Below, one piece after another: positions 1 through 7,127 of a DNA stretch of 8,180 bases; within the stretch, counting starts at the first letter, position 1, and every line of letters begins with the position of its first letter. The translations under genes were made by a program, and so were the position numbers. A model generated the notes under the pieces. It was not told the DNA's origin and searched no databases. It was given only the letters and a program-made list of their open reading frames with translations. Source of the stretch: JBMZCV01 sp049613665. Its GTDB lineage: Bacteria; Bacteroidota; Bacteroidia; Chitinophagales; UBA2359. Location of the stretch: assembly GCA_049613665.1 (NCBI GenBank), contig JBMZCV010000206.1, positions 1-8,180 on the forward strand. Direction: 5' to 3'.

Positions 1-184
1 AACCAAGCTACTTGAGCCTTAAAATAGGCTTGTAACAGCATCAACCAAGCTACTTGAGCCTTAAAATAGGCTTGTAACAGCATCAACCAAGCTACTTTAG
101 CTTTAAAGTAGGCTTGTAACAGCATCAACCAAGCTACTTTAGTCTTAAAGTAGGCTTGTAACAGCATCAACCAAGCTACTTTAG
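1..184. repeat. 42-bp tandem repeat array, 4.4 copies, cut by window edge
   Basis: Full units lie at 1-42, 43-84, 85-126 and 127-168, followed by a 16-bp partial unit at 169-184. Units 1 and 2 are identical; units 3 and 4 each differ from them at three positions. Each unit starts AACCAAGCTACTT and ends GTAACAGCATC. Units 3 and 4 contain an imperfect inverted repeat (AAGC-TACTTTA against TAAAGTAGGCTT, one bulged base) that is weaker in units 1 and 2. The plus strand has stops in all frames. One minus-strand frame stays open through every unit and off the left edge, reading MLLQAYFKAQVAWL per unit. Units abut with no spacers, so this is not CRISPR. It may be the end of a repetitive gene or a non-coding array. 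Confidence 0.95.
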
Positions 185-381
185 AAATAAAACGATAGCT
201 TTTTGTTCTTTTCTTAACACTAAAAAACTTTTTTAAAATAACAAACGTTATAAAATATATCAAAACAAAGCTATTGTATGTGTTTTAACTGTGTACCTGC
301 CTAATACTTCCATTTTTTAGCTTCGTACAAAAACGCCTAATACGATAGTATTTTTTAAATTTAAATTTAAATTTTATTATT
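185..381. other. AT-rich spacer and leader upstream of the 333-aa gene
   Basis: No gene is seen here. The 9-mer GCCTAATAC occurs twice, at 299-307 and 335-343. A small hairpin (AATAC-gata-GTATT) followed by T residues sits at 339-355. Three consecutive AAATTT hexamers occupy 357-374, just before the ATG at 382. No Shine-Dalgarno sequence precedes that ATG, which is usual in Bacteroidota, and I find no perfect TAnnTTTG promoter element on the plus strand. Confidence 0.5.
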
Positions 382-1383
382 ATGAATGTATTAACTAGAT
401 GGTCTTATCTCAACAATCCTTTCGACAATTCCACAAAACGGAATACCAAAAGAATGAAAAGCCTAGCGACCGACCACCTCACAAAGCTAAAGAAAGGAGC
501 AACAACCGATAGTGTTATCCAAGAATTGTACGATTATATTTTGCCAGCCTACGAAGCTTTTACCAAATATTATACGAGACGCACAACTTTAGAGGCACGC
601 TATCAGATGGAGACACAGCGATTTGCGAACGCAATGGCTCTGCTGATGAGCAAAAAAATCAAGCGTTGGGAAGCCTTGAGTCTATTGACTTATGACGACA
701 CTACGCCAGAGTATAACATGATATTTCCGAATGGACGTGAGCCGTTTCGTGCAAGCACTTATGACGACCGCATTAGCGAAACTTCTTCTTTGGCAGAACG
801 CTTGCAGATGTTTCCAGATTTGGCCGATTTGCAAATCGAAGTTTCGGACTATGCCAACGATTTGTTCAAACTGAGAGATATTCAGCAAGGTTTTGAAAAA
901 GACTTGGCCGACATTCGTGATACCCTAGAGCAAAGCCGTTTTGAGTTGGCCAAAAAGATGCACGCCGTATTTGGGCGGCTTATCTTTCGCTATATCGACG
1001 ACCTTCGCCTTGCCGAAAATTACTATGAGTTGCAGTATCTTATCAGAAGCAACAATAGCACCGATGAGGAGGAAGACAATAATTTGATACTTTTGGCAGA
1101 AGAAGGTAGTGTTGTAGCAGGCGAGCGAGTAGCTTTGTTTGGCAAAAATATGTCGGCAAAAACGAACTTGTTGGTAGAAAATACAGGCGATGTGCCTCTG
1201 CGAGTTTGGGTAGGCAATACTGCCGATGGCAAGCAGCCCGAAAGTGCTTTGATTATAGAAAGTGAACAATCGACTTCTTTTGTGGCTAGTGAGCTAGTAG
1301 CCGATGGCGAAACAGCAAGCTTGTTGATTATCGCTAATCCAGGAGGTAGTGTCGGCAATTATATCGCAAGTGTGTTGGCATAG
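382..1383 (+). CDS. Hypothetical protein, 333 aa, helical N-terminal and beta-rich C-terminal parts
   Basis: I do not recognise this family. The ATG at 382 is the first in a long open frame, and the stop is TAG at 1381-1383. There is no signal peptide or membrane segment, so a cytoplasmic or otherwise non-Sec location is inferred. Residues 1-225 are rich in charged and helix-favouring residues, with heptad-like stretches around 45-110 and 135-215, so a helical bundle or coiled coil is likely. An acidic stretch (TDEEEDNN) near 227-234 acts as a linker. Residues 237-333 read as a compact beta domain with alternating hydrophobic strands, including LLVENTGDVPLRVWVGN, and a glycine-rich end. No catalytic motif is visible. 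The basic N-terminus (TKRNTKRMKS) could suit nucleic-acid or partner binding, but that is speculation. The gene stands alone on its strand and converges on the cellulase gene. Coding status is fairly sure from length and composition; function is unknown. Confidence 0.8.
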   Translation: MNVLTRWSYLNNPFDNSTKRNTKRMKSLATDHLTKLKKGATTDSVIQELYDYILPAYEAFTKYYTRRTTLEARYQMETQRFANAMALLMSKKIKRWEALSLLTYDDTTPEYNMIFPNGREPFRASTYDDRISETSSLAERLQMFPDLADLQIEVSDYANDLFKLRDIQQGFEKDLADIRDTLEQSRFELAKKMHAVFGRLIFRYIDDLRLAENYYELQYLIRSNNSTDEEEDNNLILLAEEGSVVAGERVALFGKNMSAKTNLLVENTGDVPLRVWVGNTADGKQPESALIIESEQSTSFVASELVADGETASLLIIANPGGSVGNYIASVLA

Positions 1384-1399
1384 TTTTTTTATTATTAAA

Positions 1400-1453
1400 C
1401 CTTCAAGGTGGAGTGTCGAATTTCATGGTGCTTTTTTATAAATGTTCGCCCTA
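1400..1453 (+). repeat. 54-bp interspersed element, copy A (possible solitary mobile-element end)
   Basis: This stretch closely matches 8121-8175. Shared blocks are GGTGG[A/G]GTGTCGAATTT, then ATG, a variable 14-15-bp middle, and AAATGTTCGCCCTA. The preceding bases also agree (CCTTCAAGG here, CCTTCCAGG there). The match ends after CCCTA and the sequences then diverge. Because copy B interrupts a gene, copy A is best read as an isolated or decayed end of the same element, 17 bp beyond the stop of the 333-aa gene. No transposase is seen nearby, and the IS family cannot be assigned. Confidence 0.65.
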
Positions 1454-1520
1454 TTTTTTGTAAGAAATGACAAAATAGTAAGTCTTAATATTAAAAAAAA
1501 TATCAGCAAAAGAGTGTACC

Positions 1521-1543
1521 AGCATGAGTTTTTAACTCGTGCT
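1521..1543. repeat. Hairpin H1 of spacer cluster
   Basis: A 10-bp imperfect palindrome with a 3-base loop: AGCATGAGTT-ttt-AACTCGTGCT, with one T/G non-Watson-Crick position. Its sequence is nearly the reverse complement of H4 at 1622-1644. No T-tract follows, so it is not a typical intrinsic terminator. Confidence 0.75.
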
Positions 1544-1553
1544 AAACCAAAAC

Positions 1554-1570
1554 GGTAGCTTTTAGCTACC
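1554..1570. repeat. Hairpin H2 of spacer cluster
   Basis: A perfect 7-bp palindrome with a 3-base loop: GGTAGCT-ttt-AGCTACC. Its inverse relative is H3 at 1594-1612. The conserved 3-base loop and the short spacing to the other hairpins argue for a repeated element rather than chance. Confidence 0.75.
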
Positions 1571-1593
1571 TATTCGTCCAATTCAAAGCTATC

Positions 1594-1612
1594 TGGTAGT
1601 TAAAAACTACCA
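1594..1612. repeat. Hairpin H3 of spacer cluster
   Basis: A perfect 8-bp palindrome with a 3-base loop: TGGTAGTT-aaa-AACTACCA. Read on the other strand it matches H2 except for two compensating positions (T/A pair against C/G pair). Confidence 0.75.
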
Positions 1613-1621
1613 ATTTGATGT

Positions 1622-1644
1622 GGTACGAGTTGAAAACTCATACC
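1622..1644. repeat. Hairpin H4 of spacer cluster
   Basis: A 10-bp palindrome with one mismatch and a 3-base loop: GGTACGAGTT-gaa-AACTCATACC. Its reverse complement matches H1 at about 18 of 22 positions, which makes the order H1-H2-H3-H4 a mirror image around about 1583. Confidence 0.75.
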
Positions 1645-1717
1645 TGTTTTATAGTTTATTTGGCACTTTTTGGAGCGAAAAACAATATTCTTGTTATGCT
1701 TAAATTCGATAGCCCAG

Positions 1718-1739
1718 GCATAGGGTTAAAAACCCATGC
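1718..1739. repeat. Hairpin H5, related loop design
   Basis: GCAT-A-GGGTT-aaa-AACCC-ATGC forms a 9-bp stem with one bulged A and the same GTT-AAA-AAC centre as H3. An alternative pairing uses CATAG and CTATG on the outer flanks. It lies 73 bp beyond H4. Confidence 0.6.
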
Positions 1740-1744
1740 TATGT

Positions 1745-1955
1745 CATATAATCTCGTTGGGATATTAGCGAAAACAGAGAACTCAATTGACTATCCTGAC
1801 GGCTATGGAGTTATCACTAACAAGTTGTTACGAAAAATAAGCTTTAAGATACACTATTTACCTTTTTAGTTGCTGGTGATAACACACAGCAATGGCGAGA
1901 GTTATCGTTTTTTTTGGAATAAAAACATTTATATTTTTACTCACTTTAGTTTTAG
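1745..1955. other. Gene-free part of the convergent spacer
   Basis: No gene is supported here. The only clear structure is an 8-bp inverted repeat, GTTATCAC at 1810-1817 and GTGATAAC at 1876-1883, with a 58-bp interval. An 84-codon open frame covering 1615-1869 runs through hairpins H4 and H5 and looks non-coding. Confidence 0.4.
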
Positions 1956-1993
1956 AAAAAAAGCCTTGAAGATTTAAAAAATCTTCAAGGCTT
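1956..1993 (-). terminator. Intrinsic terminator of the GH9 gene
   Basis: A perfect 15-bp inverted repeat (arms 1961-1975 and 1979-1993, starting AAGCCTTGAAG) encloses a 3-base loop. Read on the minus strand, the stem is followed by a run of T (complement of the A run at 1956-1962), the layout of a Rho-independent terminator. It lies about 140 bp past the GH9 stop codon. On the plus strand no T-run follows, so it would serve mainly the cellulase transcript. Confidence 0.8.
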
Positions 1994-2067
1994 AACAAAT
2001 TTAGTATAATGTATATTATCCGTTTACTTTAAGTAGTCGTTCAGAATTTTTTTGGCATTTCAAGACA

Positions 2068-2136
2068 AAATAAGGCTTTGATTGTAAATGCCTTAGCCAC
2101 TAAACGAATGCTTTATTAAATAGTATTTGGTACTTA
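2068..2136. repeat. Interspersed repeat copy X, overlapping the GH9 stop codon
   Basis: This matches copies Y (7128-7215) and Z (7668-7755) over the block TTAGC-AC near 2092 through TATTAAATAGTATTTGGTACTTA at the end. The terminal small hairpin reads AGTA-tttgg-TACT at 2122-2134. The GH9 stop codon, complement of 2134-2136, lies inside the repeat. Similarity weakens to the left of about 2068. Confidence 0.7.
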
Positions 2137-5100
2137 AAAAACCGTGAAAGGTTCAACAGCCATTTCTAAGCCATTGTTTATTTTTACGAAATACAAACCT
2201 TTTGGCAAATCAGCTACCGAAATTTCAAAAGCATTTTGCGTTGTTTGCTCGCTTTTTTGCGACCATACTTTTTCGCCCAAAATATTGTAGATAGCTACAT
2301 TCGTTCCGTTTTGCAAAGGATTTTCTACCACAACATTCAATATATTGCTCGTAGGATTAGGGAAAGCCGAAAGCTGTAATGCTTCGATAGTTTCGCCTTC
2401 AAAACCATGTTGAGCATTTGCATTTTTGCCTGTAACAGTGAAAGAACGAACTGCTGCCCAATCTGTCCATACAAAAGAACACAACGCACGAACTGTCCAT
2501 TCATAATTGTTAGAAGCCAAACTAAAACTTCTTGAGTTGTCGATATTTGGCGTTATCAATGTCCAATTTCCGCCTGCTCTACGGCCTGCAATTTGATATT
2601 CGATAGCGTCCATGTCGTCCCAACTTAGCGTGACGCTATTTCCACTCACACTTTCTTGAGCATTGGTAGGTATATCGCAATTGAAAGTATTGTCTGTTAC
2701 GGTTATCGTAATGGTTTCGTTGCTTGTAGCACCATCATTGTCAGTTGCTGTTGCTATGATAGTATAGCTTCCTGCATTTCCAGCATTCAAAGTGAGTTCA
2801 TACATATTGCCACCTACATTATTGGCCACAATGCTATTTCCGTTTACATCAAAAGTAACACCATTTACACTACCATCAGCATCAGTAGCTTCTACTGTAA
2901 ATGTAATATTTCCTGTATTCAATGTTTCGCCATTCATTGGGCTAATGAAAGTAACTGTTGGAGGCGTATTTTCTACTACATTTATCGTAATGGTTTCGCT
3001 ACTTGTGCCGCCTTCATTATCGTTTGCTGTCGCAACAATGGTATAAGTGCCTGCTGCTGAAGCATCATATAGTATTTCATAAATATTGCCTCCCAAACTT
3101 GTCGCTGTTATATCTACGCCATTTACATTGAAAACGACATCTGTAATTGAGCCACCTGTGTCTGTTGCTTCTACTTGAAAAACGATAAAACCTGTTTCTA
3201 AGTTTGCACCATTTGCTGGGCTTAAAAAGCTAATCGTTGGCGGTGTATTTGTGCTATTGTCAATTACTGTAATATTTATGGTATCGCTACTTGTAGCACC
3301 ATCGTCATCAGTAGCTGTTGCTGTGATTGTGTAGCTTCCTGCCGTTGTAGCATTGTAGTTAAATTCATAGATATTATTGCCCATATTGTTGGCAGTTACA
3401 GTCATTCCATTTATATCAAAAACAACGCTTATGATATTTCCATCATTGTCAGCAGCATTTACTTGCAAGGTGATATTTCCTGTATTTAGTGTTGCTCCAT
3501 TTGTAGGGTTTGAAAAATTAATAGTCGGAGGAGTGTTTGCATTATTATCAACGACATTAATATTTATGGTATCACTACTTGTAGCACCATCGTCATCAGT
3601 AGCTGTTGCTGTGATTGTGTAGCTTCCTGCTGTTGCAGCATTATAATTGATTTCATAAGTATTTCCACCTATATTTGTAGCCGTTACACTTGTGCCATTT
3701 ACATCAAAAACAACTGAAGCAACTGTTCCATCAGTATCAGCAGCATCTACCGTAAATGTGATGTTTCCTGTATTTGCAGTTGCACCATTTGCTGGGCTTA
3801 AAAAGCTAACTGTTGGCGGTGTATTTGTTGGCGTTGTGCCACCAGCAGGCTCTACGCCCCAAGCTAAGTTTCCATTGCAATATAAGGTTACATTTTCCCA
3901 AGCCGTATAATTTGTATGGCTTTCGTTGTAAGAATAGTCATTGCTATCATTGATATTTGACCAATCTGTATTGCTAAAACGCAACTGAAATTCGCCAGAG
4001 TTTCCTCCTGCTGCTAATATGCCTGCTCCTGCTGTGAAACCCATTTCTACATAATGGTCTGCATCACTTACAGGCGAAGCCATAGGCGCATAACTTGTCG
4101 TTACGTTTCCAGAACCTACTACGGCATAATCTACCCATGTATTTTGGTCAGCAGTTCCTTCTTTGGTGTACCAATATCTCAAAGTAATTTCACTCAAATT
4201 TACAGGGTCGCTGCCTTGATTAAAAATTTTGAAGTGAGCTCTTACGCTGTTGTTGTTTGGTGCTATTTCTGGCAAACGATAAGCCAAAGCTAATTGACAA
4301 GAAGTAAGACTTACGTTTACTGTGCTGCTATAAGTGCTAAATTCGCCATAGCTATCCGTTACGGTTAAAGTGACTGAATACACACCTTCATTTTGAAAAG
4401 TGTGGCTTGCAGTTGCAGTTGTCGCTGTGTTTCCGTCGCCAAAATCCCACGCATAAGTTAAGTTATCGCCATTTGGGTCGCTAGAACCTGTACCATCAAA
4501 ATCAACCATCAATGGCGGTGGGCCGAAAACTTGGCTTGCCGTGAAAGTGGCCGTAGGAGCAAGATTTACTACATCAATAGTTATAGTAGCTACATCAGTA
4601 AATGTGCCATCGCTTACAGTCAATGTTGCAGTATAAGTACCAACAACCATATAAGTATGGTTTATAATCATATCGGAGCTAGTGTTTCCATCGCCAAAAT
4701 CCCACATATAAGTCAGTACATCTGCATTGACATCGCTAGAGCTAGAGCCATCAAACATAACAGTAAGCGGAGAAGGGCCATTGTCAATATCCGTAATGAT
4801 AATTGCTGTTGGTGCTTGTGGTGTTGCATCAATTGCTGTAATCGTCATTGTTTCGGTAACAGTTCCACCGTTTCCGTCATCAATAGTCACAGTTAAAGTA
4901 TAAACGCCAGGAGTTGTATAAGTATAAGAACCTGTTGCGTCTGTCGCTGTGTTTCCATCGCCAAAATCCCACGCATAAGTCAAAACATCGCCATCTGCAT
5001 CAGTAGAGTTTGAAGCATCAAAAGAAACAGTTATTGGAGCATTACCACTTGTTGGAGTAACTGTTACATCTGCCATAGGCAAAGCATTTGCACCCGAACC

Positions 5101-7065
5101 GTCTGGCATCATACCACACAACAAAACGCCATCATTATAAAAAGGAATGTGCATAGTAGATTCCCAAGCATTTGTAAGCGTTCCACCACTTACGGTATTA
5201 AAAGAATAGTCATTGCTTGCGTCCCATGCACTCGCAGGAGCATCATTTGGCAATGCAATACGCAATTGTGTTTCGGCATGATGAGCAGATTGACCGCCTG
5301 GATAAACCATTTCATTTCCTAAACATACTTCTACAAAATAAGTCGTATTTTCAAAAAGTTGGAAAGCAGAAACCGTGCTTCCAGATGGTGCATAATTTAG
5401 TGTTGTTGTATAATCGCTAATAGAATAACCTGCTGCAATACCTTCGCTAATGTCGAAGAAATAACGGTAGCAAATAGCGTCTGTCATCATGGCAGGCCAA
5501 GAAGAACGATTGGTGCTATAAATAGCAACTTCCGTAAAAGTGCTACCAGAACTGTTTAATTTTGCTTCATTGAAATACTCTTCGCACACATCATAAGTTT
5601 CTGGCTGTGGAAAATTTGCTAAAGAAGAACCACCATACAAACTTACCAAACGAGCTACTGCACCTGTGAAACCTGCATTGTAATCGCAAGCTACTTCATT
5701 GGCAATATAATCACTTCTATCATCTACATATTGGTCATTTGGCGAGCCAGGCCCACCTACTAACGCACCATACAAGATATGACGATTTTGAGCTGGCTCA
5801 TTGATATTATCTGACCAAGAACCATGAGCCGTATCGTGATGTGGATTTAGAGGAGGATTGTTTCCAAAGCCAATTACATAACTTCTATTATTAGGATTGT
5901 CGCCCAAAGCATAATTTACTTGCGTAATACCAAAGTTGCGATAAGTTTCGCTTTTTGTAGGATTAGAAGTTTGGATATACTCTGCATAAATCAAAGCCGC
6001 AAAAGAGGTATTTGCTGCATATCGCAACGAACCCCAAGTATCAAGGTGAGCTTGTCCGCCTGGAGAGTAGTTTACTCTTTGGCCATTGTAGCCAGTCGTC
6101 CAATAATCTAACCAACGCTCTGCATCTTCCTTATATTGATTTTCGCCTGTCAATTCGGCCATCAAAACATAGCTACCAAAAGCTTTATCATCCCACGCCA
6201 AAGTCCAAGTATAATTTCCAGCAGCACCCAAGTTTGGATATTCTGCTATTGCTTTGTCTAAATAAGCCATGTCGCCAGTAGCACGATACAGCCAAATCGC
6301 TCCCCAAACAATCTCATCATTATAGCCACTCCAAGAGTTATAAAAAGCCGTTGCATCAGAAATAGCATCTGAATATTTGCCACGATAAGTATCAGCAAAC
6401 TCATACAAAGCTATCGCATGGTCTAATAATTCGGCACTATACGCAGGGTCGCTATTTGCAAAAATCATACTTGCTGCCGCCATAGCTGCTGCCGTTTCGC
6501 CTGTCAATTCAGAACCAGGATTATTAGCATCTACAAAATAAGCAGGGCGAGCCATTTGCATAATTTCGGCAGGCCCCCAAAAGTTATGGTCTAGCGTTCC
6601 ATTTCCTAGCTGTCCATAAAATCTTTGTGTAGAACCATCTCCGTTTCTGATATGGCATTTGATGAAATAGTCATTTACCCAACGCAAATTATCCAACAAA
6701 TAATCCCATTGGTCAATGCTTTCATAGGCTGATTGGTCGGCCACACCACTCCAAGCCAACATAGTAGCCGAAAATGCCATTGGAAAACCAAATTTTACTT
6801 TATCGCCAGCATCATGCCAGCCACCTGTCAAATCGACACCAACATCAGAGCCATCATTTAAGCCAGAGTCGCCACGCCATTGCACACGATTGTCGGCAGG
6901 CAAAGCACCAGAACGTTGAGCCTCATAAAAAAACATAGATTTTTGAACTACTTCTCCATAGTTATAAGAAGAAGGAGGCAAAGTTTGAGCATCAAGTTGA
7001 GACGAGAAAAGGCACAAAAGTAGGAAACACAAAGTTTGAATTTTGTGTAGTGAATGTTTTAACAT
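2134..7065 (-). CDS. Secreted multidomain GH9 endoglucanase with two CBM3 modules and T9SS sorting tail
   Basis: It likely hydrolyses beta-1,4-glucan in cellulose at or outside the cell surface. Residues 1-26 are a Sec signal peptide (hydrophobic TLCFLLLCLF, then LDA before Q27). Residues ~29-480 are the GH9 catalytic domain: GGWHDAGD gives the catalytic base pair D85/D88, NPHHDTAHGS (407-416) is the His motif, and Y446-x-D448 through E457 to N463-A464 fits GH9 signature 2, with E457 the proton donor. Residues ~487-660 are CBM3c (SWPAMMTDAICYRYF, YPGGQSA), as in processive GH9-CBM3c endoglucanases. Three PKD domains (~663-918) each carry WDFGDGNT. A second CBM3 (~923-1076) keeps D979, Y980, R1029 and W1035, which match cellulose-binding planar-strip positions. 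Four Ig-like repeats (~1081-1458), an Fn3-like domain (~1463-1546) and a T9SS type A tail (~1562-1643, AFPNPTSNILNV, YNILGEKVW, LPKGLYFVKI) follow. No frameshift is seen. The ATG at 7065 directly precedes the signal peptide and no Shine-Dalgarno is present. R to D at residue 411 is unusual. The domain calls are from recognised motifs; substrate and processivity are inferred. Confidence 0.97.
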   Translation of the reverse strand: MLKHSLHKIQTLCFLLLCLFSSQLDAQTLPPSSYNYGEVVQKSMFFYEAQRSGALPADNRVQWRGDSGLNDGSDVGVDLTGGWHDAGDKVKFGFPMAFSATMLAWSGVADQSAYESIDQWDYLLDNLRWVNDYFIKCHIRNGDGSTQRFYGQLGNGTLDHNFWGPAEIMQMARPAYFVDANNPGSELTGETAAAMAAASMIFANSDPAYSAELLDHAIALYEFADTYRGKYSDAISDATAFYNSWSGYNDEIVWGAIWLYRATGDMAYLDKAIAEYPNLGAAGNYTWTLAWDDKAFGSYVLMAELTGENQYKEDAERWLDYWTTGYNGQRVNYSPGGQAHLDTWGSLRYAANTSFAALIYAEYIQTSNPTKSETYRNFGITQVNYALGDNPNNRSYVIGFGNNPPLNPHHDTAHGSWSDNINEPAQNRHILYGALVGGPGSPNDQYVDDRSDYIANEVACDYNAGFTGAVARLVSLYGGSSLANFPQPETYDVCEEYFNEAKLNSSGSTFTEVAIYSTNRSSWPAMMTDAICYRYFFDISEGIAAGYSISDYTTTLNYAPSGSTVSAFQLFENTTYFVEVCLGNEMVYPGGQSAHHAETQLRIALPNDAPASAWDASNDYSFNTVSGGTLTNAWESTMHIPFYNDGVLLCGMMPDGSGANALPMADVTVTPTSGNAPITVSFDASNSTDADGDVLTYAWDFGDGNTATDATGSYTYTTPGVYTLTVTIDDGNGGTVTETMTITAIDATPQAPTAIIITDIDNGPSPLTVMFDGSSSSDVNADVLTYMWDFGDGNTSSDMIINHTYMVVGTYTATLTVSDGTFTDVATITIDVVNLAPTATFTASQVFGPPPLMVDFDGTGSSDPNGDNLTYAWDFGDGNTATTATASHTFQNEGVYSVTLTVTDSYGEFSTYSSTVNVSLTSCQLALAYRLPEIAPNNNSVRAHFKIFNQGSDPVNLSEITLRYWYTKEGTADQNTWVDYAVVGSGNVTTSYAPMASPVSDADHYVEMGFTAGAGILAAGGNSGEFQLRFSNTDWSNINDSNDYSYNESHTNYTAWENVTLYCNGNLAWGVEPAGGTTPTNTPPTVSFLSPANGATANTGNITFTVDAADTDGTVASVVFDVNGTSVTATNIGGNTYEINYNAATAGSYTITATATDDDGATSSDTININVVDNNANTPPTINFSNPTNGATLNTGNITLQVNAADNDGNIISVVFDINGMTVTANNMGNNIYEFNYNATTAGSYTITATATDDDGATSSDTINITVIDNSTNTPPTISFLSPANGANLETGFIVFQVEATDTGGSITDVVFNVNGVDITATSLGGNIYEILYDASAAGTYTIVATANDNEGGTSSETITINVVENTPPTVTFISPMNGETLNTGNITFTVEATDADGSVNGVTFDVNGNSIVANNVGGNMYELTLNAGNAGSYTIIATATDNDGATSNETITITVTDNTFNCDIPTNAQESVSGNSVTLSWDDMDAIEYQIAGRRAGGNWTLITPNIDNSRSFSLASNNYEWTVRALCSFVWTDWAAVRSFTVTGKNANAQHGFEGETIEALQLSAFPNPTSNILNVVVENPLQNGTNVAIYNILGEKVWSQKSEQTTQNAFEISVADLPKGLYFVKINNGLEMAVEPFTVF
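2692..3825 (-). repeat. Four tandem Ig-like repeats inside the GH9 gene
   Basis: Repeats begin with NTPPT at residues 1081, 1177, 1273 and 1366, giving periods of 96, 96 and 93 codons. Each has the pattern PPT-x-x-F-x-x-P-x-N-G, a central VVFDVNG-like strand, a YE-x-x-Y/L-A strand, and an end AGSYTI-x-ATA-DDGATS. The first two are almost identical at DNA level in their ends: 3271-3342 and 3559-3630 differ at one base in 72. These modules are probably rigid spacers or weak carbohydrate-binding elements; their exact role is unknown. Confidence 0.9.
4312..5079 (-). repeat. Three PKD domains inside the GH9 gene
   Basis: The PKD hallmark WDFGDGNT occurs at residues 699-706, 788-795 and 873-880, with each domain about 80-85 residues long and ending in a V-T-V-x-D strand pattern. 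The DNA around each hallmark is also conserved (positions near 4440, 4690 and 4955). PKD modules in secreted glycosidases usually separate catalytic and binding modules, and here they lie between CBM3c and the second CBM3. Confidence 0.9.
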
Positions 7066-7127
7066 TTCTTTAGTTTAAAAATGAAAGAATAAATAATTTC
7101 CGTAATAAATATCAGTAGTTAGACAGA

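Noticed and set aside
1..184. CRISPR-like array
   Set aside because: The units abut without spacers and no cas gene is present; it is a plain tandem repeat.
1651..1673. Fourth copy of the X/Y/Z repeat, from TTTGGCACTT
   Set aside because: Only about ten bases match, and the closing hairpin arm AGTG is absent.
1615..1869. 84-codon open frame on the plus strand
   Set aside because: It runs through hairpins H4 and H5, has no recognisable protein features and no start context, so it is likely chance.
1956..1993. Bidirectional terminator also serving the 333-aa gene
   Set aside because: No T-run follows on the plus strand, and the hairpin is almost 600 bp beyond that gene's stop.
2656..3910. 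Several plus-strand open frames opposite the Ig-like repeats
   Set aside because: They arise from the repetitive codon pattern of the real minus-strand gene and have no independent coding signal.
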